From contig NZ_VISM01000001.1 in assembly GCF_007827455.1 (NCBI RefSeq), positions 1,775,501-1,839,500 of the forward strand: a DNA stretch of 64,000 bases, written 5' to 3'. Each line of letters opens with the position of its first letter. Position 1 is the first letter of the stretch. Shown one piece after another: positions 17,674 through 28,448 of this stretch. Source of the stretch: Lutibacter sp. Hel_I_33_5. Its GTDB lineage: Bacteria; Bacteroidota; Bacteroidia; Flavobacteriales; Flavobacteriaceae. A program made the translations under genes and the position numbers. The notes beneath the pieces are model-generated. The model had not been told where the DNA came from and did no database searches. It saw only the letters and a list, made by a program, of their open reading frames with translations.

Positions 17674-18537
17674 TTAATTATTCAAAGCTTCCGCTCCACC
17701 AACAATTTCTAAAATCTCATTGGTAATTGCTGCTTGACGTGCTTTGTTATACGTTAATAATAACTCATCACGTAATTCTGTAGCATTATCTGTTGCTTTA
17801 TGCATTGCTGTCATACGTGCCCCATGTTCTGATGCAAAACTATCTCTAATAGATTTATATAACTGAGTTTTTAAAGACTTAGGAATTAACGCTAAAACAA
17901 TTTCTTCTTTAGATGGTTCAAAGATATAATCAGAGTTTGTAATTGCTTCTCCGCCTTCAATTGGCTTTATAGGTAAAAACTGCTCTACTTGTGGTATTTG
18001 TGTAGCTGCATTTTTAAACTGATTATAGACAATCTCAATTTTATCGTAAGATCCATCTACATATAAATCCATTAACTTTTCAGCAATTACAGCAACATTA
18101 TCAAACGTTAAATCGTCATAAATATCATTTCTGTTTTCTATAACACTAAGCTGTTTCGCTAAAATAGCCTCTCCTTTTTTTCCAATAGCAAATAAATCTA
18201 CAGTAGTATCTGAGTATTTTTCTTCAATAGTTTTAAGTACTTCTTTTGTGATTGATGAATTGAATCCACCACACAATCCTCTATTTGAAGTTACTACAAC
18301 TAATAAAACCTTTTGTATTTCTCTTTGTGTTGAATATGCGCCACCAGCATCACTATCTAATGTAGCGCTTAAGTTTTGCAATAATTCTGTAAGCTTAGAC
18401 GAATACGGACGCATTGCTGTAATTGCATCTTGCGCTTTCTTTAACTTTGCAGCCGATACCATTTTCATGGCAGAGGTAATCTGCATCGTAGATTTAATAG
18501 ATGTAATTCTGTTACGTATTTCCTTTAAGTTTGCCAT
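17674..18537 (-). CDS. atpG: F-type ATP synthase gamma subunit
   Basis: This 287-residue subunit is the central rotor shaft of F1. The start MANLKEIRNRITSIKSTMQITSAMKMVSAAKLKKA and the end LLTYNKARQAAITNEILEIVGGAEAL are the conserved N- and C-terminal helices. It is the last gene of the atpB-E-F-H-A-G run and lies about 70 bases after atpA. Length is normal. Confidence 0.97.
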   Translation of the reverse strand: MANLKEIRNRITSIKSTMQITSAMKMVSAAKLKKAQDAITAMRPYSSKLTELLQNLSATLDSDAGGAYSTQREIQKVLLVVVTSNRGLCGGFNSSITKEVLKTIEEKYSDTTVDLFAIGKKGEAILAKQLSVIENRNDIYDDLTFDNVAVIAEKLMDLYVDGSYDKIEIVYNQFKNAATQIPQVEQFLPIKPIEGGEAITNSDYIFEPSKEEIVLALIPKSLKTQLYKSIRDSFASEHGARMTAMHKATDNATELRDELLLTYNKARQAAITNEILEIVGGAEALNN

Positions 18538-18606
18538 TGTTTAGGTGTTAGTAATTAGTAATTAATTTTTAGTAAATGTCTAAAAACTATAGACTAACGT
18601 CTTTTT

Positions 18607-20184
18607 TTATGCAAATTTTGCTGAAATCTCTTTCGCTGCTTCTCCTAATGCTTTAGTTACTTCATCAGTTAATTTACCTGACTTTAAGGTATCTAAAACG
18701 TCTCTATGTTTTGCGTTTAAGTAAGAAATAAAATCTTTCTCAAATTCTTTTACTTTCTTAACTGGAACATCTTTTAACAAGTTTTTAGATCCTGCATAAA
18801 TAATTGCAATCTGATCTTCAACCGTAAAAGGATCATTTTGTGCTTGTTTTAAGATTTCAACATTACGTTGTCCTTTAGAAATTACATTCATTGTAGCTGC
18901 ATCTAAATCAGATCCAAACTTTGCAAATGCTTCTAATTCTCTAAACTGAGCTTGATCTAATTTTAAAGTACCTGATACTTTTTTCATGGATTTAATCTGT
19001 GCATTACCTCCAACACGAGATACTGAAATACCTACGTTAATTGCTGGTCTTACACCTGAGTTAAATAAATCTCCATCTAAGAAAATTTGTCCATCAGTAA
19101 TAGAAATTACGTTTGTTGGAATATATGCTGAAACATCTCCTGCTTGTGTTTCAATAATTGGCAATGCAGTTAAAGAACCTCCACCTTTAACAATTCCTTT
19201 TAAAGAATCTGGTAAATCGTTCATTTCGCTTGCAATCTTATCGTCATTAATCACTTTTGCAGCACGCTCTAATAATCTTGAGTGTAAATAAAATACATCA
19301 CCAGGATATGCCTCACGTCCTGGAGGTCTTCTTAATAATAATGAAATCTCACGGTATGCTACGGCTTGTTTAGATAAATCATCAAAAACAATTAAAGCTG
19401 GTCTTCCAGAATCTCTAAAATACTCTCCAATTGCTGCTCCAGCAAACGGTGCATATACTTGCATTGCTGCAGGATCTGATGCATTTGCTGCAACGATTGT
19501 TGTATAAGCTAAAGCGCCTTTTTCTTCTAACATGTTTGCAATAGCTGCAACTGTAGAAGCTTTCTGACCGATAGCAACATAGATACAAAATACTGGCTCA
19601 CCAGCATCGTAAAATTCTTTTTGATTTAAGATAGTATCTAAAGCAACTGTAGATTTACCTGTCTGACGGTCTCCAATAATCAACTCACGTTGACCTCTTC
19701 CAACAGGGATCATTGCATCAATAGATTTAATACCTGTTTGTAATGGCTCTGTTACAGGCTCACGATAAATTACACCAGGAGCTCTACGCTCTAAAGGCAT
19801 CTCATACGTTTTCCCTTCAATAGGACCTTTTCCGTCAATTGGACTTCCTAAAGTATCTACAACTCTACCTACAATTCCTTCTCCAGCTCTTAAAGAAGCA
19901 ATACGCTCTGTACGTTTTACTACAGAACCTTCTTTAATTGAAGTAGAAGCTCCTAATAATACAACACCTGCATTATCTTCTTCTAAGTTAAGTACAATAC
20001 CTTCTAATCCGTTTTCGAATTCTACTAATTCTCCGTATTGAACGTTTGATAAACCGTAAACACGAGCAATACCATCACCTACTTGTAAAACGGTACCTAC
20101 TTCGTTTAATGAAGCTGATGCTTCAAAATTTGTTAATTGTTGCTTTAAAATTGCTGAAACTTCAGCGGGTTTAATTGCTGCCAT
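18607..20184 (-). CDS. atpA: F-type ATP synthase alpha subunit
   Basis: The 525-residue non-catalytic nucleotide-binding F1 subunit has Walker [10 protein letters not shown] (171-179). The alpha-type sequence [14 protein letters not shown] and the conserved [23 protein letters not shown] region distinguish it from beta. It follows atpH by 21 bases in the usual order. Neither beta (atpD) nor epsilon (atpC) follows gamma, as is normal for Bacteroidota, where those two genes are elsewhere. Confidence 0.98.
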   Translation of the reverse strand: MAAIKPAEVSAILKQQLTNFEASASLNEVGTVLQVGDGIARVYGLSNVQYGELVEFENGLEGIVLNLEEDNAGVVLLGASTSIKEGSVVKRTERIASLRAGEGIVGRVVDTLGSPIDGKGPIEGKTYEMPLERRAPGVIYREPVTEPLQTGIKSIDAMIPVGRGQRELIIGDRQTGKSTVALDTILNQKEFYDAGEPVFCIYVAIGQKASTVAAIANMLEEKGALAYTTIVAANASDPAAMQVYAPFAGAAIGEYFRDSGRPALIVFDDLSKQAVAYREISLLLRRPPGREAYPGDVFYLHSRLLERAAKVINDDKIASEMNDLPDSLKGIVKGGGSLTALPIIETQAGDVSAYIPTNVISITDGQIFLDGDLFNSGVRPAINVGISVSRVGGNAQIKSMKKVSGTLKLDQAQFRELEAFAKFGSDLDAATMNVISKGQRNVEILKQAQNDPFTVEDQIAIIYAGSKNLLKDVPVKKVKEFEKDFISYLNAKHRDVLDTLKSGKLTDEVTKALGEAAKEISAKFA

Positions 20185-20205
20185 CTTGTATTATTTGATG
20201 TATAA

Positions 20206-20763
20206 TTAAATTTTTGGAATATAATGACTATTGTCAAATTCCTTTCTTAATTCGTTTAAATGATTAGAGATACTTGCGTCGTATTGCACATCTCCAACAC
20301 GTAATATAAATCCACCTAAAATAGCTGGATTAATTTCGTTTTCTAAATTTGCCTTTTTGCCAGTTAATGCTACTATTTTAGCTAAAACTTTCTCTTCTAT
20401 TTCTTTTGTTAAAGAAACAGCAGTAGTAACTTTTGCTACTTGCATATGCTTAAGAAAATCATATATTATTGAATATTGCTTTGCAATAGACTCTAACATT
20501 GCTATTCTTTTATTTTCTTCTAATAAATTAAAAAGACCAAGCGAAATAGTATCTACTTTATCTGAAAACAACCCTCTTAAAACATTCATTTTATCTGAAG
20601 TTTTAATTACTGGGCTTTTTAACACTACTTCTAATTCGTCATTTTCTGCTATAGTAGACACAATTAATTTCATGTCTGCATCAACTGCAGTTTCAGAATT
20701 TGAATCTTTTGCAAGATTTAAGATTGCTTTTGCGTAACGTAATGCTGCTCTAGCGTCTTTCAT
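20206..20763 (-). CDS. atpH: F-type ATP synthase delta subunit
   Basis: The 185-residue protein of the OSCP/delta family links F1 to the peripheral stalk. The N-terminal AALRYAKAILNLAKDSN and the C-terminal NPAILGGFILRVGDVQYDASISNHLNELRK hallmark (shown in parts) are intact. It starts 5 bases after atpF and ends 21 bases before atpA. Confidence 0.93.
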   Translation of the reverse strand: MKDARAALRYAKAILNLAKDSNSETAVDADMKLIVSTIAENDELEVVLKSPVIKTSDKMNVLRGLFSDKVDTISLGLFNLLEENKRIAMLESIAKQYSIIYDFLKHMQVAKVTTAVSLTKEIEEKVLAKIVALTGKKANLENEINPAILGGFILRVGDVQYDASISNHLNELRKEFDNSHYIPKI

Positions 20764-20768
20764 GTTTC

Positions 20769-21263
20769 TTAATTTAAAGTAACTTCTTCTAACATTCCTT
20801 CAACTAATTTAAGTTGATCGTCTTTAGAAGTTAATTCTTTTTTAATCACAGATTCTGCAATACCAATAGACAAATCTGCAACTTGCTTTTTTAATTCTGC
20901 TAAAGCAGCTTGCTTTTCTTGTTGAATTGATGCTTGCGCTTTTTCAATTAAACTAGTAGTCACTTCTTTTGCCTCATCTTTTGCTTCTGCAATAATGCTT
21001 TCTTTAATCTCTCTAGCTTCTTTTAACATTGCGTCTCTTTCGATTCTAGCTTCTTTGATTAATTTTTCATTATCTGCAGTTAAGTTTTGCATTTCTTTTT
21101 TCGCTTCTTCAGCAGATGCTAAAGCATCTTTAATACTTTTTTCACGATCGCTTACTGCGCCTAAAATTGGTTTCCATGCAAACTTTTTTAAGATAAACAA
21201 TAAACATAAAAATGTTATTGCTGTCCAAAAAATAAGTCCTAACCCAGGAGTAATTAAATCCAT
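20769..21263 (-). CDS. atpF: F-type ATP synthase subunit b
   Basis: The peripheral stalk subunit is 164 residues from the start at 21263: MDLITPGLGLIFWTAITFL, one transmembrane helix, then a long charged alpha-helical coiled coil rich in Ala/Glu/Lys. The frame is open 16 codons further upstream, but that would begin with a basic stretch (KFKFKKNKE) and would enter the atpE-atpF hairpin region; the MDL start matches the family. Confidence 0.95.
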   Translation of the reverse strand: MDLITPGLGLIFWTAITFLCLLFILKKFAWKPILGAVSDREKSIKDALASAEEAKKEMQNLTADNEKLIKEARIERDAMLKEAREIKESIIAEAKDEAKEVTTSLIEKAQASIQQEKQAALAELKKQVADLSIGIAESVIKKELTSKDDQLKLVEGMLEEVTLN

Positions 21264-21297
21264 TTCTTTATTTTTTTTAAACTTAAATTTTAAAAAC

Positions 21298-21324
21298 ACA
21301 GAAGTAACCAACCGTTACTTCTGT
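21298..21324 (-). promoter_or_regulatory. Intercistronic hairpin between atpE and atpF
   Basis: An 11-bp perfect stem ACAGAAGTAAC/GTTACTTCTGT with a 5-base loop starts 17 bases after the atpE stop, inside the operon. Read on the coding (minus) strand it is followed by GTTTTTAAAA, so it could act as a partial terminator or as a 3' stabiliser of the atpE message. Such an element would fit the need for many more c subunits than b subunits. Confidence 0.65.
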
Positions 21325-21340
21325 TGTTTTTTTGTAATCC

Positions 21341-22653
<1,313 letters not shown>

Positions 22654-22688
22654 TGAGAATGTATTAAAACCCTGCTTAAAATTCGGTG

Positions 22689-22719
22689 CAAATGTAAGGA
22701 CATTATCTTAATTGACAAA
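22689..22719 (-). promoter_or_regulatory. Promoter of the atpB-E-F-H-A-G operon
   Basis: On the minus strand TTTG (plus 22716-22719) and TACATTTG (plus 22689-22696) are separated by 19 bases, a full match to the Bacteroidota form TTTG-N17-23-TAnnTTTG. Transcription would start about 30 bases before the atpB ATG, within the 130-base gap between atpB and the upstream membrane-protein gene. Confidence 0.75.
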
Positions 22720-22783
22720 CAATATTTTAAAGATTGTCTTCAAAGTTAATTAGCATTAAAAAAAAAGGCTGAAAAAGGTGTTT

Positions 22784-23185
22784 TTAATCTTTTTTTTGTA
22801 AAAACTTAGTGATCGAAAAAACTTCAAAAGCAAGAAGTAAAAAGTAAGGTATAAAGAAGTTAAAAACGTCTGGCTGCTTGTTTTTAACTTCAGAAAGTAA
22901 CAGAGGTAATAAAAAAAGAATTACAAACACCATTTTTAAAAGTGTTCCAATCATAAAAACATTAAATATTTCAGTTTTTCCATGTGAATATTTATTATTA
23001 ATTAAACTATATAATAAATAGGTAATTACTATATGAAAAACATAAATCTGCCAAAGTGGAAAGAAAAAAGCTGTTTTACTAGCAAAATGATGTAATAAAT
23101 AAGAATGAACAGCTAATAGTAATCCTGCTACTATGATAAGTTGAATTAAAAAACTTACTTGTCTTTTTACAAAATCTGGATTCAT
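22784..23185 (-). CDS. Small four-helix membrane protein of the ATPase locus
   Basis: The 133 residues contain about four transmembrane helices (LIQLIIVAGLLLAVHSYLL; LWQIYVFHIVITYLLYSLI; IFNVFMIGTLLKMVFVILFL; FFIPYFLLLAFEVFSI) and a Lys-rich end. It resembles small flavobacterial membrane proteins found next to atpB (possibly DUF6168). Its position between the AtpZ-like gene and atpB is where AtpI/UncI is found in other bacteria, so a role in F0 assembly or Mg/Ca supply is a reasonable inference only. The start is 2 bases after the stop of the AtpZ-like gene. Confidence 0.7.
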   Translation of the reverse strand: MNPDFVKRQVSFLIQLIIVAGLLLAVHSYLLHHFASKTAFFFPLWQIYVFHIVITYLLYSLINNKYSHGKTEIFNVFMIGTLLKMVFVILFLLPLLLSEVKNKQPDVFNFFIPYFLLLAFEVFSITKFLQKKD

Positions 23186-23187
23186 TT

Positions 23188-23418
23188 TTATTCTTCTTTA
23201 GACATTGCAAGAATACGCCTTATTACAAAAACAATTGCCAAAATTACACTGGTTAATGATAATATAAGCGTAAAAAGATTGTTTTTATTAGGATATTTTT
23301 CATCTAGTTTTACACCAACAAAAGTACCAATTGCTATAATTGCTAACATTTGAAAGGCTATTCCAGAAAAACGAGCGTAATTACTAAGCGGTTTTTTCTT
23401 CTGCTTTTTTCCCTTCAT
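23188..23418 (-). CDS. AtpZ/AtpI-family protein
   Basis: The 76-residue protein has two membrane helices: YARFSGIAFQMLAIIAIGTFVGVKLD and LILSLTSVILAIVFVIRRI (shown in parts of the chain), the pattern of AtpZ/AtpI proteins that help assemble the c-ring or carry divalent cations. The KLDEKYPNKNNLFTL linker between the helices is typical. Its start overlaps the last 35 bases of the bactofilin gene in another frame, and no later Met would leave the first helix intact, so the overlap looks real. Confidence 0.8.
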   Translation of the reverse strand: MKGKKQKKKPLSNYARFSGIAFQMLAIIAIGTFVGVKLDEKYPNKNNLFTLILSLTSVILAIVFVIRRILAMSKEE

Positions 23419-23791
23419 TAAGATCTTTTACAGTTCCTTTCATACTACAAGTAGCGTTAAAAGTTGCTCCAGGTTCTACAGAAAGTTTGTTAATAACAAC
23501 ATCACCAGAAATTTTTGCTGTGGCTTTTACAGTCAATACTTCATGTACTAAAAGTTTTCCGGAAAATTTTCCTTCTATATCTGCATGAACTGCATCTACA
23601 ACTCCGTTTATGTGTCCATCAACACCAATAATTACTCGTCCTTTAGTCGTTAAAGTACCTTCTAAAAGTCCATCAATTCTAAAATCTCCTTCAGATTTTA
23701 TATCGCAACCGATAATTTTGGTTGTTTTAGCAACTACATTTCTTTCCATAGTTTTTGGGGTATAGTCTGTTTTTTCCTTGTTAGTAAACAT
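23384..23791 (-). CDS. Bactofilin (polymer-forming cytoskeletal protein)
   Basis: The 135-residue protein has the bactofilin right-handed beta-helix core at about residues 25-115, with hydrophobic/Gly periodicity (IIGCDIKSEGDFRIDGLLEG, GRVIIGVDGHINGVV). Bactofilins polymerise without nucleotide on the inner face of the membrane and scaffold envelope machines. The disordered Lys/Glu tail is normal. It lies 13 bases after the SprE-like gene and overlaps the AtpZ-like gene by 35 bases. Confidence 0.9.
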   Translation of the reverse strand: MFTNKEKTDYTPKTMERNVVAKTTKIIGCDIKSEGDFRIDGLLEGTLTTKGRVIIGVDGHINGVVDAVHADIEGKFSGKLLVHEVLTVKATAKISGDVVINKLSVEPGATFNATCSMKGTVKDLNEGKKAEEKTA

Positions 23792-23804
23792 AGGATAGTT
23801 ATAT

Positions 23805-26030
23805 TTAATTAATTAGTCTAGTTAGTATTTCTTTAGCTTTATCACCTTCTTCTGTACTCGCGTAATTTACAGAAACGAATTCTAGGGCTTGTTGATACGC
23901 TGCTTTACCGTAATACTTCCCTATAGCATAAGCTTTTAAAAGTTCAAATTTAGGAATTAAAACTGAATTCTGAATATTTGGTAGTGTTTCATCAACTTTT
24001 TTAATGGTTTCTGGATACTTTTTATCTTTATACAGATAATAAACTTCTTTATATAAATTCTGAGTTTCATCTACCGATTCTTCCTCTTTTAACGCTTCTC
24101 CTGGATTCTTAATAAGCTGTGCGAATTTAGTATCAGGAAAATCATTTAAAATAACGTATTCATGTTTTTCAGCCTTTGTTTTACTTCCTAAATCAGTATA
24201 TAATTGATATAAATGATAATTTATTGGCAAAATCAAAGATTCGTCTTTATTAATTTTAGATACTCTTTCTAATCGGTTAATGGCTAAATCTGGATTTCTG
24301 AATTGCTCTTTATAAATAACACCTAATTCGTATAAAGCTTGATTTCTTTGCGTGAACAAACTATCTATTACTTCTTGTTTTTTAGGAATTTTAGCTAAGT
24401 AACTAGCTACATCATAACGTGAGTTTTTTAAAGAACTTACACTGTCTTTTTCAATTTCTGATCCAACCTCTGTAGGTTTTGAAGACCAGCGCCAATTATC
24501 TTCTTGTTTTCTTGTTCCCCAAATTTTTACAAACTCGGTTTTACCAAATTCTAATGATTGATTATTATAAAAATACCATCCGGCTTTACCAGCAGATTGT
24601 AAAGAACCACTTCCAAAAGAACCACCAAAAGCAATTGCATTTAACTGCTGTTGTGCTTTCTCTTCGTCTTCTTTTTTAATTCTTTCTACGTATTTTTCAA
24701 AAAATATTTTTTGTTCATCTTCAGATAAAGCAGCAATTTTTAGAATACTATCGTTTGTTACAAGCGTATTTTCGTACTTAATTAATGATGCTAAATTTTT
24801 ATGCTTTCTTTTTACTCTTCTAATTCTAAGTTGCAAGGTGTCTTTAGTTGTTACTAATACACTATCATAATAAGAACTCGCTAATTGATAATTAGATTCT
24901 TTAAAATTTATGTTTCCAAGGCTTTCAAAAGAATATGTTTTTTGTTTTGTAGTCGCGTATTTGGTACGAATAGATTTTTTATAATATTCTCTTGCCGTAT
25001 TTACACTGTCTCTATTTTCTTCTAAATTTCCTAATTGATAAAATAATCCGCTTAAATATTTTCTATTATCAATATCTTCAGTTAACTCAACCAACCTGTT
25101 TATTAATCCATTTGCAGTAGAATCATTAGAAAAATTCTTTGCTAATTCTATATTTGAATTAATACGATATTTATGAGGTGCTTTTTTGAAATTAGACAAT
25201 TTTTGAAATACAGCGAAAGCCGAATCTTTTTTATTTTGATTGCTATAAATCTGACCCAAAATAAATAGATTTCTAGCCGATTGTTCTCTGTTTTCGTAGG
25301 TTTCTGTTGCTTTTGTTAAATGATGAATAACCTTCTGAATTGTATCTGTTTTTGCATACGCCATTGCTAAAGCAGTATGTGCTTGTTCTTTAATAATGTC
25401 AGGTAAATCTGCCTCTAAAGTATCACGAACCACCAATAATAAATTCATGGCCTCAATAGCCATTTCTTCATTATCTAATCTAATGTTTGCTTTTGCTCTC
25501 CAAATTTTAGTTTCAGCAATTAAATCTGCACTTGGATAATTAGCAATCACATAATTAAAAGCTTCTACCGCAGGAATAAAACGCTGGGTATAATATCTTG
25601 ACTTACCTAATAATAAATACGCATCATCTATTTGACGATTTCGCTCTCTACCATAAATATTTATCGAATGTTTCTGTATTGCTTTCGTCGCTTTATCTTC
25701 TGCTTTATCAAAAGGAGAGTTCAATGTTTTTTCTTCCTCTTCTTCTCCATCAAACCCGCCACCAGGGCCATCAAAAGTTGTCGTTATTTTTACGTCTTCT
25801 TCTTTAAATTCAATCGGCTCTATAGGTAGTCTAGTAAAGAAATCATCTTCATACTTCTCATTAATCTCTTTAATTCCTTTTTTAAATTCTTCTTTTCCGT
25901 TAAAAAGCACATTATATTTTGTAGTAAGCGCGTGCCAATTTCTGGTAATTGCAGTATCTTTTTTTGTTGAACAAGCAACTGCCAATCCACAAAAAACTAA
26001 AACTAATACACTATTTTTAATATTTTTCAT
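23805..26030 (-). CDS. sprE: SprE/PorW-like TPR lipoprotein of the type IX secretion system
   Basis: The 741-residue lipoprotein has signal VFCGLAVAC (Cys20). The segment after it, RNWHALTTKYNVLFNGKEEF, is the pattern seen at the start of SprE/PorW, a periplasmic lipoprotein required for T9SS secretion and gliding in flavobacteria. Most of the rest is tetratricopeptide helices, for example DDAYLLLGKSRYYTQRFIPA near residue 135 and ARNLFILGQIYSNQNKKDSA. A Gly/Asp/Glu-rich insert (PGGGFDGEEEEE) lies near residue 95. It heads the bactofilin-ATPase gene run. The family call is from recognition of the N-terminus and architecture. Confidence 0.75.
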   Translation of the reverse strand: MKNIKNSVLVLVFCGLAVACSTKKDTAITRNWHALTTKYNVLFNGKEEFKKGIKEINEKYEDDFFTRLPIEPIEFKEEDVKITTTFDGPGGGFDGEEEEEKTLNSPFDKAEDKATKAIQKHSINIYGRERNRQIDDAYLLLGKSRYYTQRFIPAVEAFNYVIANYPSADLIAETKIWRAKANIRLDNEEMAIEAMNLLLVVRDTLEADLPDIIKEQAHTALAMAYAKTDTIQKVIHHLTKATETYENREQSARNLFILGQIYSNQNKKDSAFAVFQKLSNFKKAPHKYRINSNIELAKNFSNDSTANGLINRLVELTEDIDNRKYLSGLFYQLGNLEENRDSVNTAREYYKKSIRTKYATTKQKTYSFESLGNINFKESNYQLASSYYDSVLVTTKDTLQLRIRRVKRKHKNLASLIKYENTLVTNDSILKIAALSEDEQKIFFEKYVERIKKEDEEKAQQQLNAIAFGGSFGSGSLQSAGKAGWYFYNNQSLEFGKTEFVKIWGTRKQEDNWRWSSKPTEVGSEIEKDSVSSLKNSRYDVASYLAKIPKKQEVIDSLFTQRNQALYELGVIYKEQFRNPDLAINRLERVSKINKDESLILPINYHLYQLYTDLGSKTKAEKHEYVILNDFPDTKFAQLIKNPGEALKEEESVDETQNLYKEVYYLYKDKKYPETIKKVDETLPNIQNSVLIPKFELLKAYAIGKYYGKAAYQQALEFVSVNYASTEEGDKAKEILTRLIN

Positions 26031-26041
26031 ACAGACTAAAA

Positions 26042-26089
26042 AGGCTCTTACTACAACCTTTTTCTTTTAAAAATATTGTAATAGAGCCT
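26042..26089. repeat. Inverted repeat in the sprE leader
   Basis: AGGCTCT (26042-26048) and AGAGCCT (26083-26089) are exact complements, and the bases just inside (TACTACAA and TTGTAAT) continue the pairing imperfectly. The loop is long and no T-run follows on either strand. It lies between the sprE start and the stop of the ABC ATPase gene; function unknown. Confidence 0.4.
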
Positions 26090-26144
26090 GTAAAAATAGT
26101 AATAAAATCAGAAAGCCTTTTTTATTATCAAGAAAAGTTAATCT

Positions 26145-26840
26145 TTAAACCGAAAAATAACTTTCTAGTTCTTTCAAAGTTTTTGTTGATGTTTTAATGT
26201 CTTTTACTACATTTCCTTTGTCAAGAACAACAATACGCTCGCAAACTTCCGTTACATGTGTTAAATCGTGACTAGAAATTAATAACGTTACTTCTCTGTT
26301 ATCTGTAATTTCTTTTATCATCTTTTTTAAACGGATTTGCGTTGTTGGATCTAAGTTGGCAAAAGGCTCGTCTAAAATAATTACTTGTGGATTTCCCATC
26401 ATAGCAGCTACAATTCCTGCTTTTTTCTGATTTCCTTTACTTAAATCGCGTAAATATTTTCTCTTTCCTAGAATTTCTCCGTTAAAAAACTCATCAAACT
26501 GTGCTAAGAATTTTGTAACATCTGCCTTATTCATTCCTCGTAGATCTCCTATAAACTCAAAGTATTCTTCTGGTGTTAAATAGCCGATTAAAAAGCTTTC
26601 ATCAATAAATGACCCCGTAAAGGTTTTCCAATCTTCACTTTTATTTACTTCAACATTATTATTTATAATTTTTCCTGTTGTTGGTCTAATTAAATCTAAA
26701 AGGATATTGAAATAAGTTGTTTTTCCTGCTCCATTATTTCCTACCAATCCAAAGCTTTCTCCAGTTGGTATGTCTAATGATTCTATATTAAGCACTTCTG
26801 CTTTCCCGTATTTTTTTGATATTTTTTTTGATTGTATCAT
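26145..26840 (-). CDS. ABC transporter ATP-binding protein
   Basis: The 231-residue ATPase has Walker A GNNGAGKTT, a signature-like LSKGNQKKAGI, Walker B VIILDEPFANLD and the switch His in LLISSHDLTH. The frame is open 11 codons further upstream, overlapping the upstream gene by 17 bases; I chose the ATG at 26840 because MIQSKKISKKYGKAEV is the normal start of such domains, leaving a 16-base gap. The partner is the DUF5687 membrane gene just upstream. The pair should form an exporter-type ABC system; substrate unknown. Confidence 0.9.
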   Translation of the reverse strand: MIQSKKISKKYGKAEVLNIESLDIPTGESFGLVGNNGAGKTTYFNILLDLIRPTTGKIINNNVEVNKSEDWKTFTGSFIDESFLIGYLTPEEYFEFIGDLRGMNKADVTKFLAQFDEFFNGEILGKRKYLRDLSKGNQKKAGIVAAMMGNPQVIILDEPFANLDPTTQIRLKKMIKEITDNREVTLLISSHDLTHVTEVCERIVVLDKGNVVKDIKTSTKTLKELESYFSV

Positions 26841-26856
26841 GATGTTTTTTCTTTGA

Positions 26857-28323
26857 TTATGATTCTTTTCCAAATGCGTTAATCATAGCATATTTGTCTT
26901 TAATGTATTTTTTTTCAATAAAATTCATTGCATAATTTTTTAATAAAAGGCTAATAATTCCGACTGCAGCAACTACAATAAACCCTGAATTATGACCGAC
27001 AAACTTATCGAAAACCCAAAATAAAAGCATTGGGAAAAGCATTAACGGGATAATAATAATAAATTGTGTTGCACTAGTTCCCTGTGTATTTCCAAACCCA
27101 CCTTTTGTTAAATCTATTCTTTTTCTATTGAATGAACCAGCATATAATAAAAACAATGAATTAAAACCAATATTAAAAATAGCTCCAGCAGTAATCATTA
27201 AAAAAATATTAGTTCCGAAATATAAATAAGGAAAACTTAATAAGTATAAAATAGTTGTCATTGTAACCATTAAGACCCATTTAGAATCTAAAAATTTTCG
27301 ATACCTAAAACTCTGACTCATTAGCATTTTATAGTGTGCACTATCCCAGGCTGGGATAAACTGACCATAATTTAGTGTAAAGCCACCTGTAACAAATAAC
27401 GAAGCAAACATTAACATTGGTAATGAATTTTTATATGCATCTAGCGTATAAAAAATCAATCCATAAAAAAGAAATAGGAAAGACATTAAAAACACTGTTT
27501 TCGTTCTTTTATTTCTCCAAATTAATCGAATATCATTTTTAATAAATGGCGCCACATCACCTAGCTTATCCGCCCAAGATAAATCAACAGAGTTTGCTTC
27601 TTCTACTTTTTTATTTACTGCCTCATCTAAATATACTTGATTACTTAGTTGTTTAAAATTTAAATAATAAACTATGATAAGAGCAACAAGTGGAATTAAA
27701 CAATACAAAGGGGTGTTATAAATAGCGTCAAAAATTCTACCACCAAAACTGGCAACATCATATATATTATAGTATTGTAATCCAATTAAACTAGCTAATA
27801 AAACAACAATTGCTCCTAAAGCTATGTTGCTTTTGTTAATCAAAAAATTAATAAAATTTGCTATTTGAATGATTAAAATCATGGTAACTAACCATCCCAA
27901 TACTCCGCTAATTATATATCCTTCTTTAATTAATACAATAGCAAAAGGGATGTAAAAAAACAGACCCATAAAATTAAAAAACGAAAAAGAAGATTTTCCT
28001 AAAACATAATGGACAAGTTTACTTTTTTTGATGGGTAAAAACAATAAAGGCTTGATATTCATTATTGGTAATTTCTGCATCAAATACCTAAAAATTAAAT
28101 CACCTAAAATTGCAAAAACTAAATAAGAATTTACCATTTGCAGAGGATCTGCTTCTGGATACATTTTTTTAATGAAATAATACCCTCCAACTCCAATAGC
28201 TAAAAAAGAAACTATTAAGTACAGTGCAAAAAACACCATAATTACCTTAAGGGCAATACCTGATTGCCAATGAGACGAACGGAAATATTGCTTCCATTCT
28301 AAATTTAAGAATTTTGAAATCAT
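26857..28323 (-). CDS. DUF5687-family membrane protein, probable ABC permease
   Basis: The 488-residue protein has about 10-12 transmembrane helices, split into an N-terminal group (about 20-240) and a C-terminal group (about 275-475) with a charged cytoplasmic segment between (VDEAVNKKVEEANSV...). The start, FLNLEWKQYFRSSHWQSGI, is characteristic of DUF5687 proteins in Bacteroidota, which occur next to an ABC ATPase as here. The ATPase gene follows immediately. No transport substrate can be deduced. Confidence 0.8.
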   Translation of the reverse strand: MISKFLNLEWKQYFRSSHWQSGIALKVIMVFFALYLIVSFLAIGVGGYYFIKKMYPEADPLQMVNSYLVFAILGDLIFRYLMQKLPIMNIKPLLFLPIKKSKLVHYVLGKSSFSFFNFMGLFFYIPFAIVLIKEGYIISGVLGWLVTMILIIQIANFINFLINKSNIALGAIVVLLASLIGLQYYNIYDVASFGGRIFDAIYNTPLYCLIPLVALIIVYYLNFKQLSNQVYLDEAVNKKVEEANSVDLSWADKLGDVAPFIKNDIRLIWRNKRTKTVFLMSFLFLFYGLIFYTLDAYKNSLPMLMFASLFVTGGFTLNYGQFIPAWDSAHYKMLMSQSFRYRKFLDSKWVLMVTMTTILYLLSFPYLYFGTNIFLMITAGAIFNIGFNSLFLLYAGSFNRKRIDLTKGGFGNTQGTSATQFIIIIPLMLFPMLLFWVFDKFVGHNSGFIVVAAVGIISLLLKNYAMNFIEKKYIKDKYAMINAFGKES

Positions 28324-28393
28324 GTTGGTTAATTAGTTTATTGGTAATAAGTAGTTTGTTTTTACTTTTTGTTACAAAATTTATGAAATAAAA

Positions 28394-28423
28394 AAAGTTC
28401 TAAGCAATATTGCTTAGAACTTT
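28394..28423 (-). terminator. Intrinsic terminator of trxA
   Basis: The perfect palindrome AAAGTTCTAAGCAAT / ATTGCTTAGAACTTT lies 26 bases after the thioredoxin stop. On the minus strand it is followed by a T-run (plus aaaaaa just left of it). Confidence 0.85.
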
Positions 28424-28448
28424 AAAGTTACTCATTTCTCTATAAAGT

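Noticed and set aside
20357..20737. 126-codon open frame antisense to atpH
   Set aside because: Composition mirrors the sense codons (Ser/Ile/Phe-rich) and there is no supporting start or family match.
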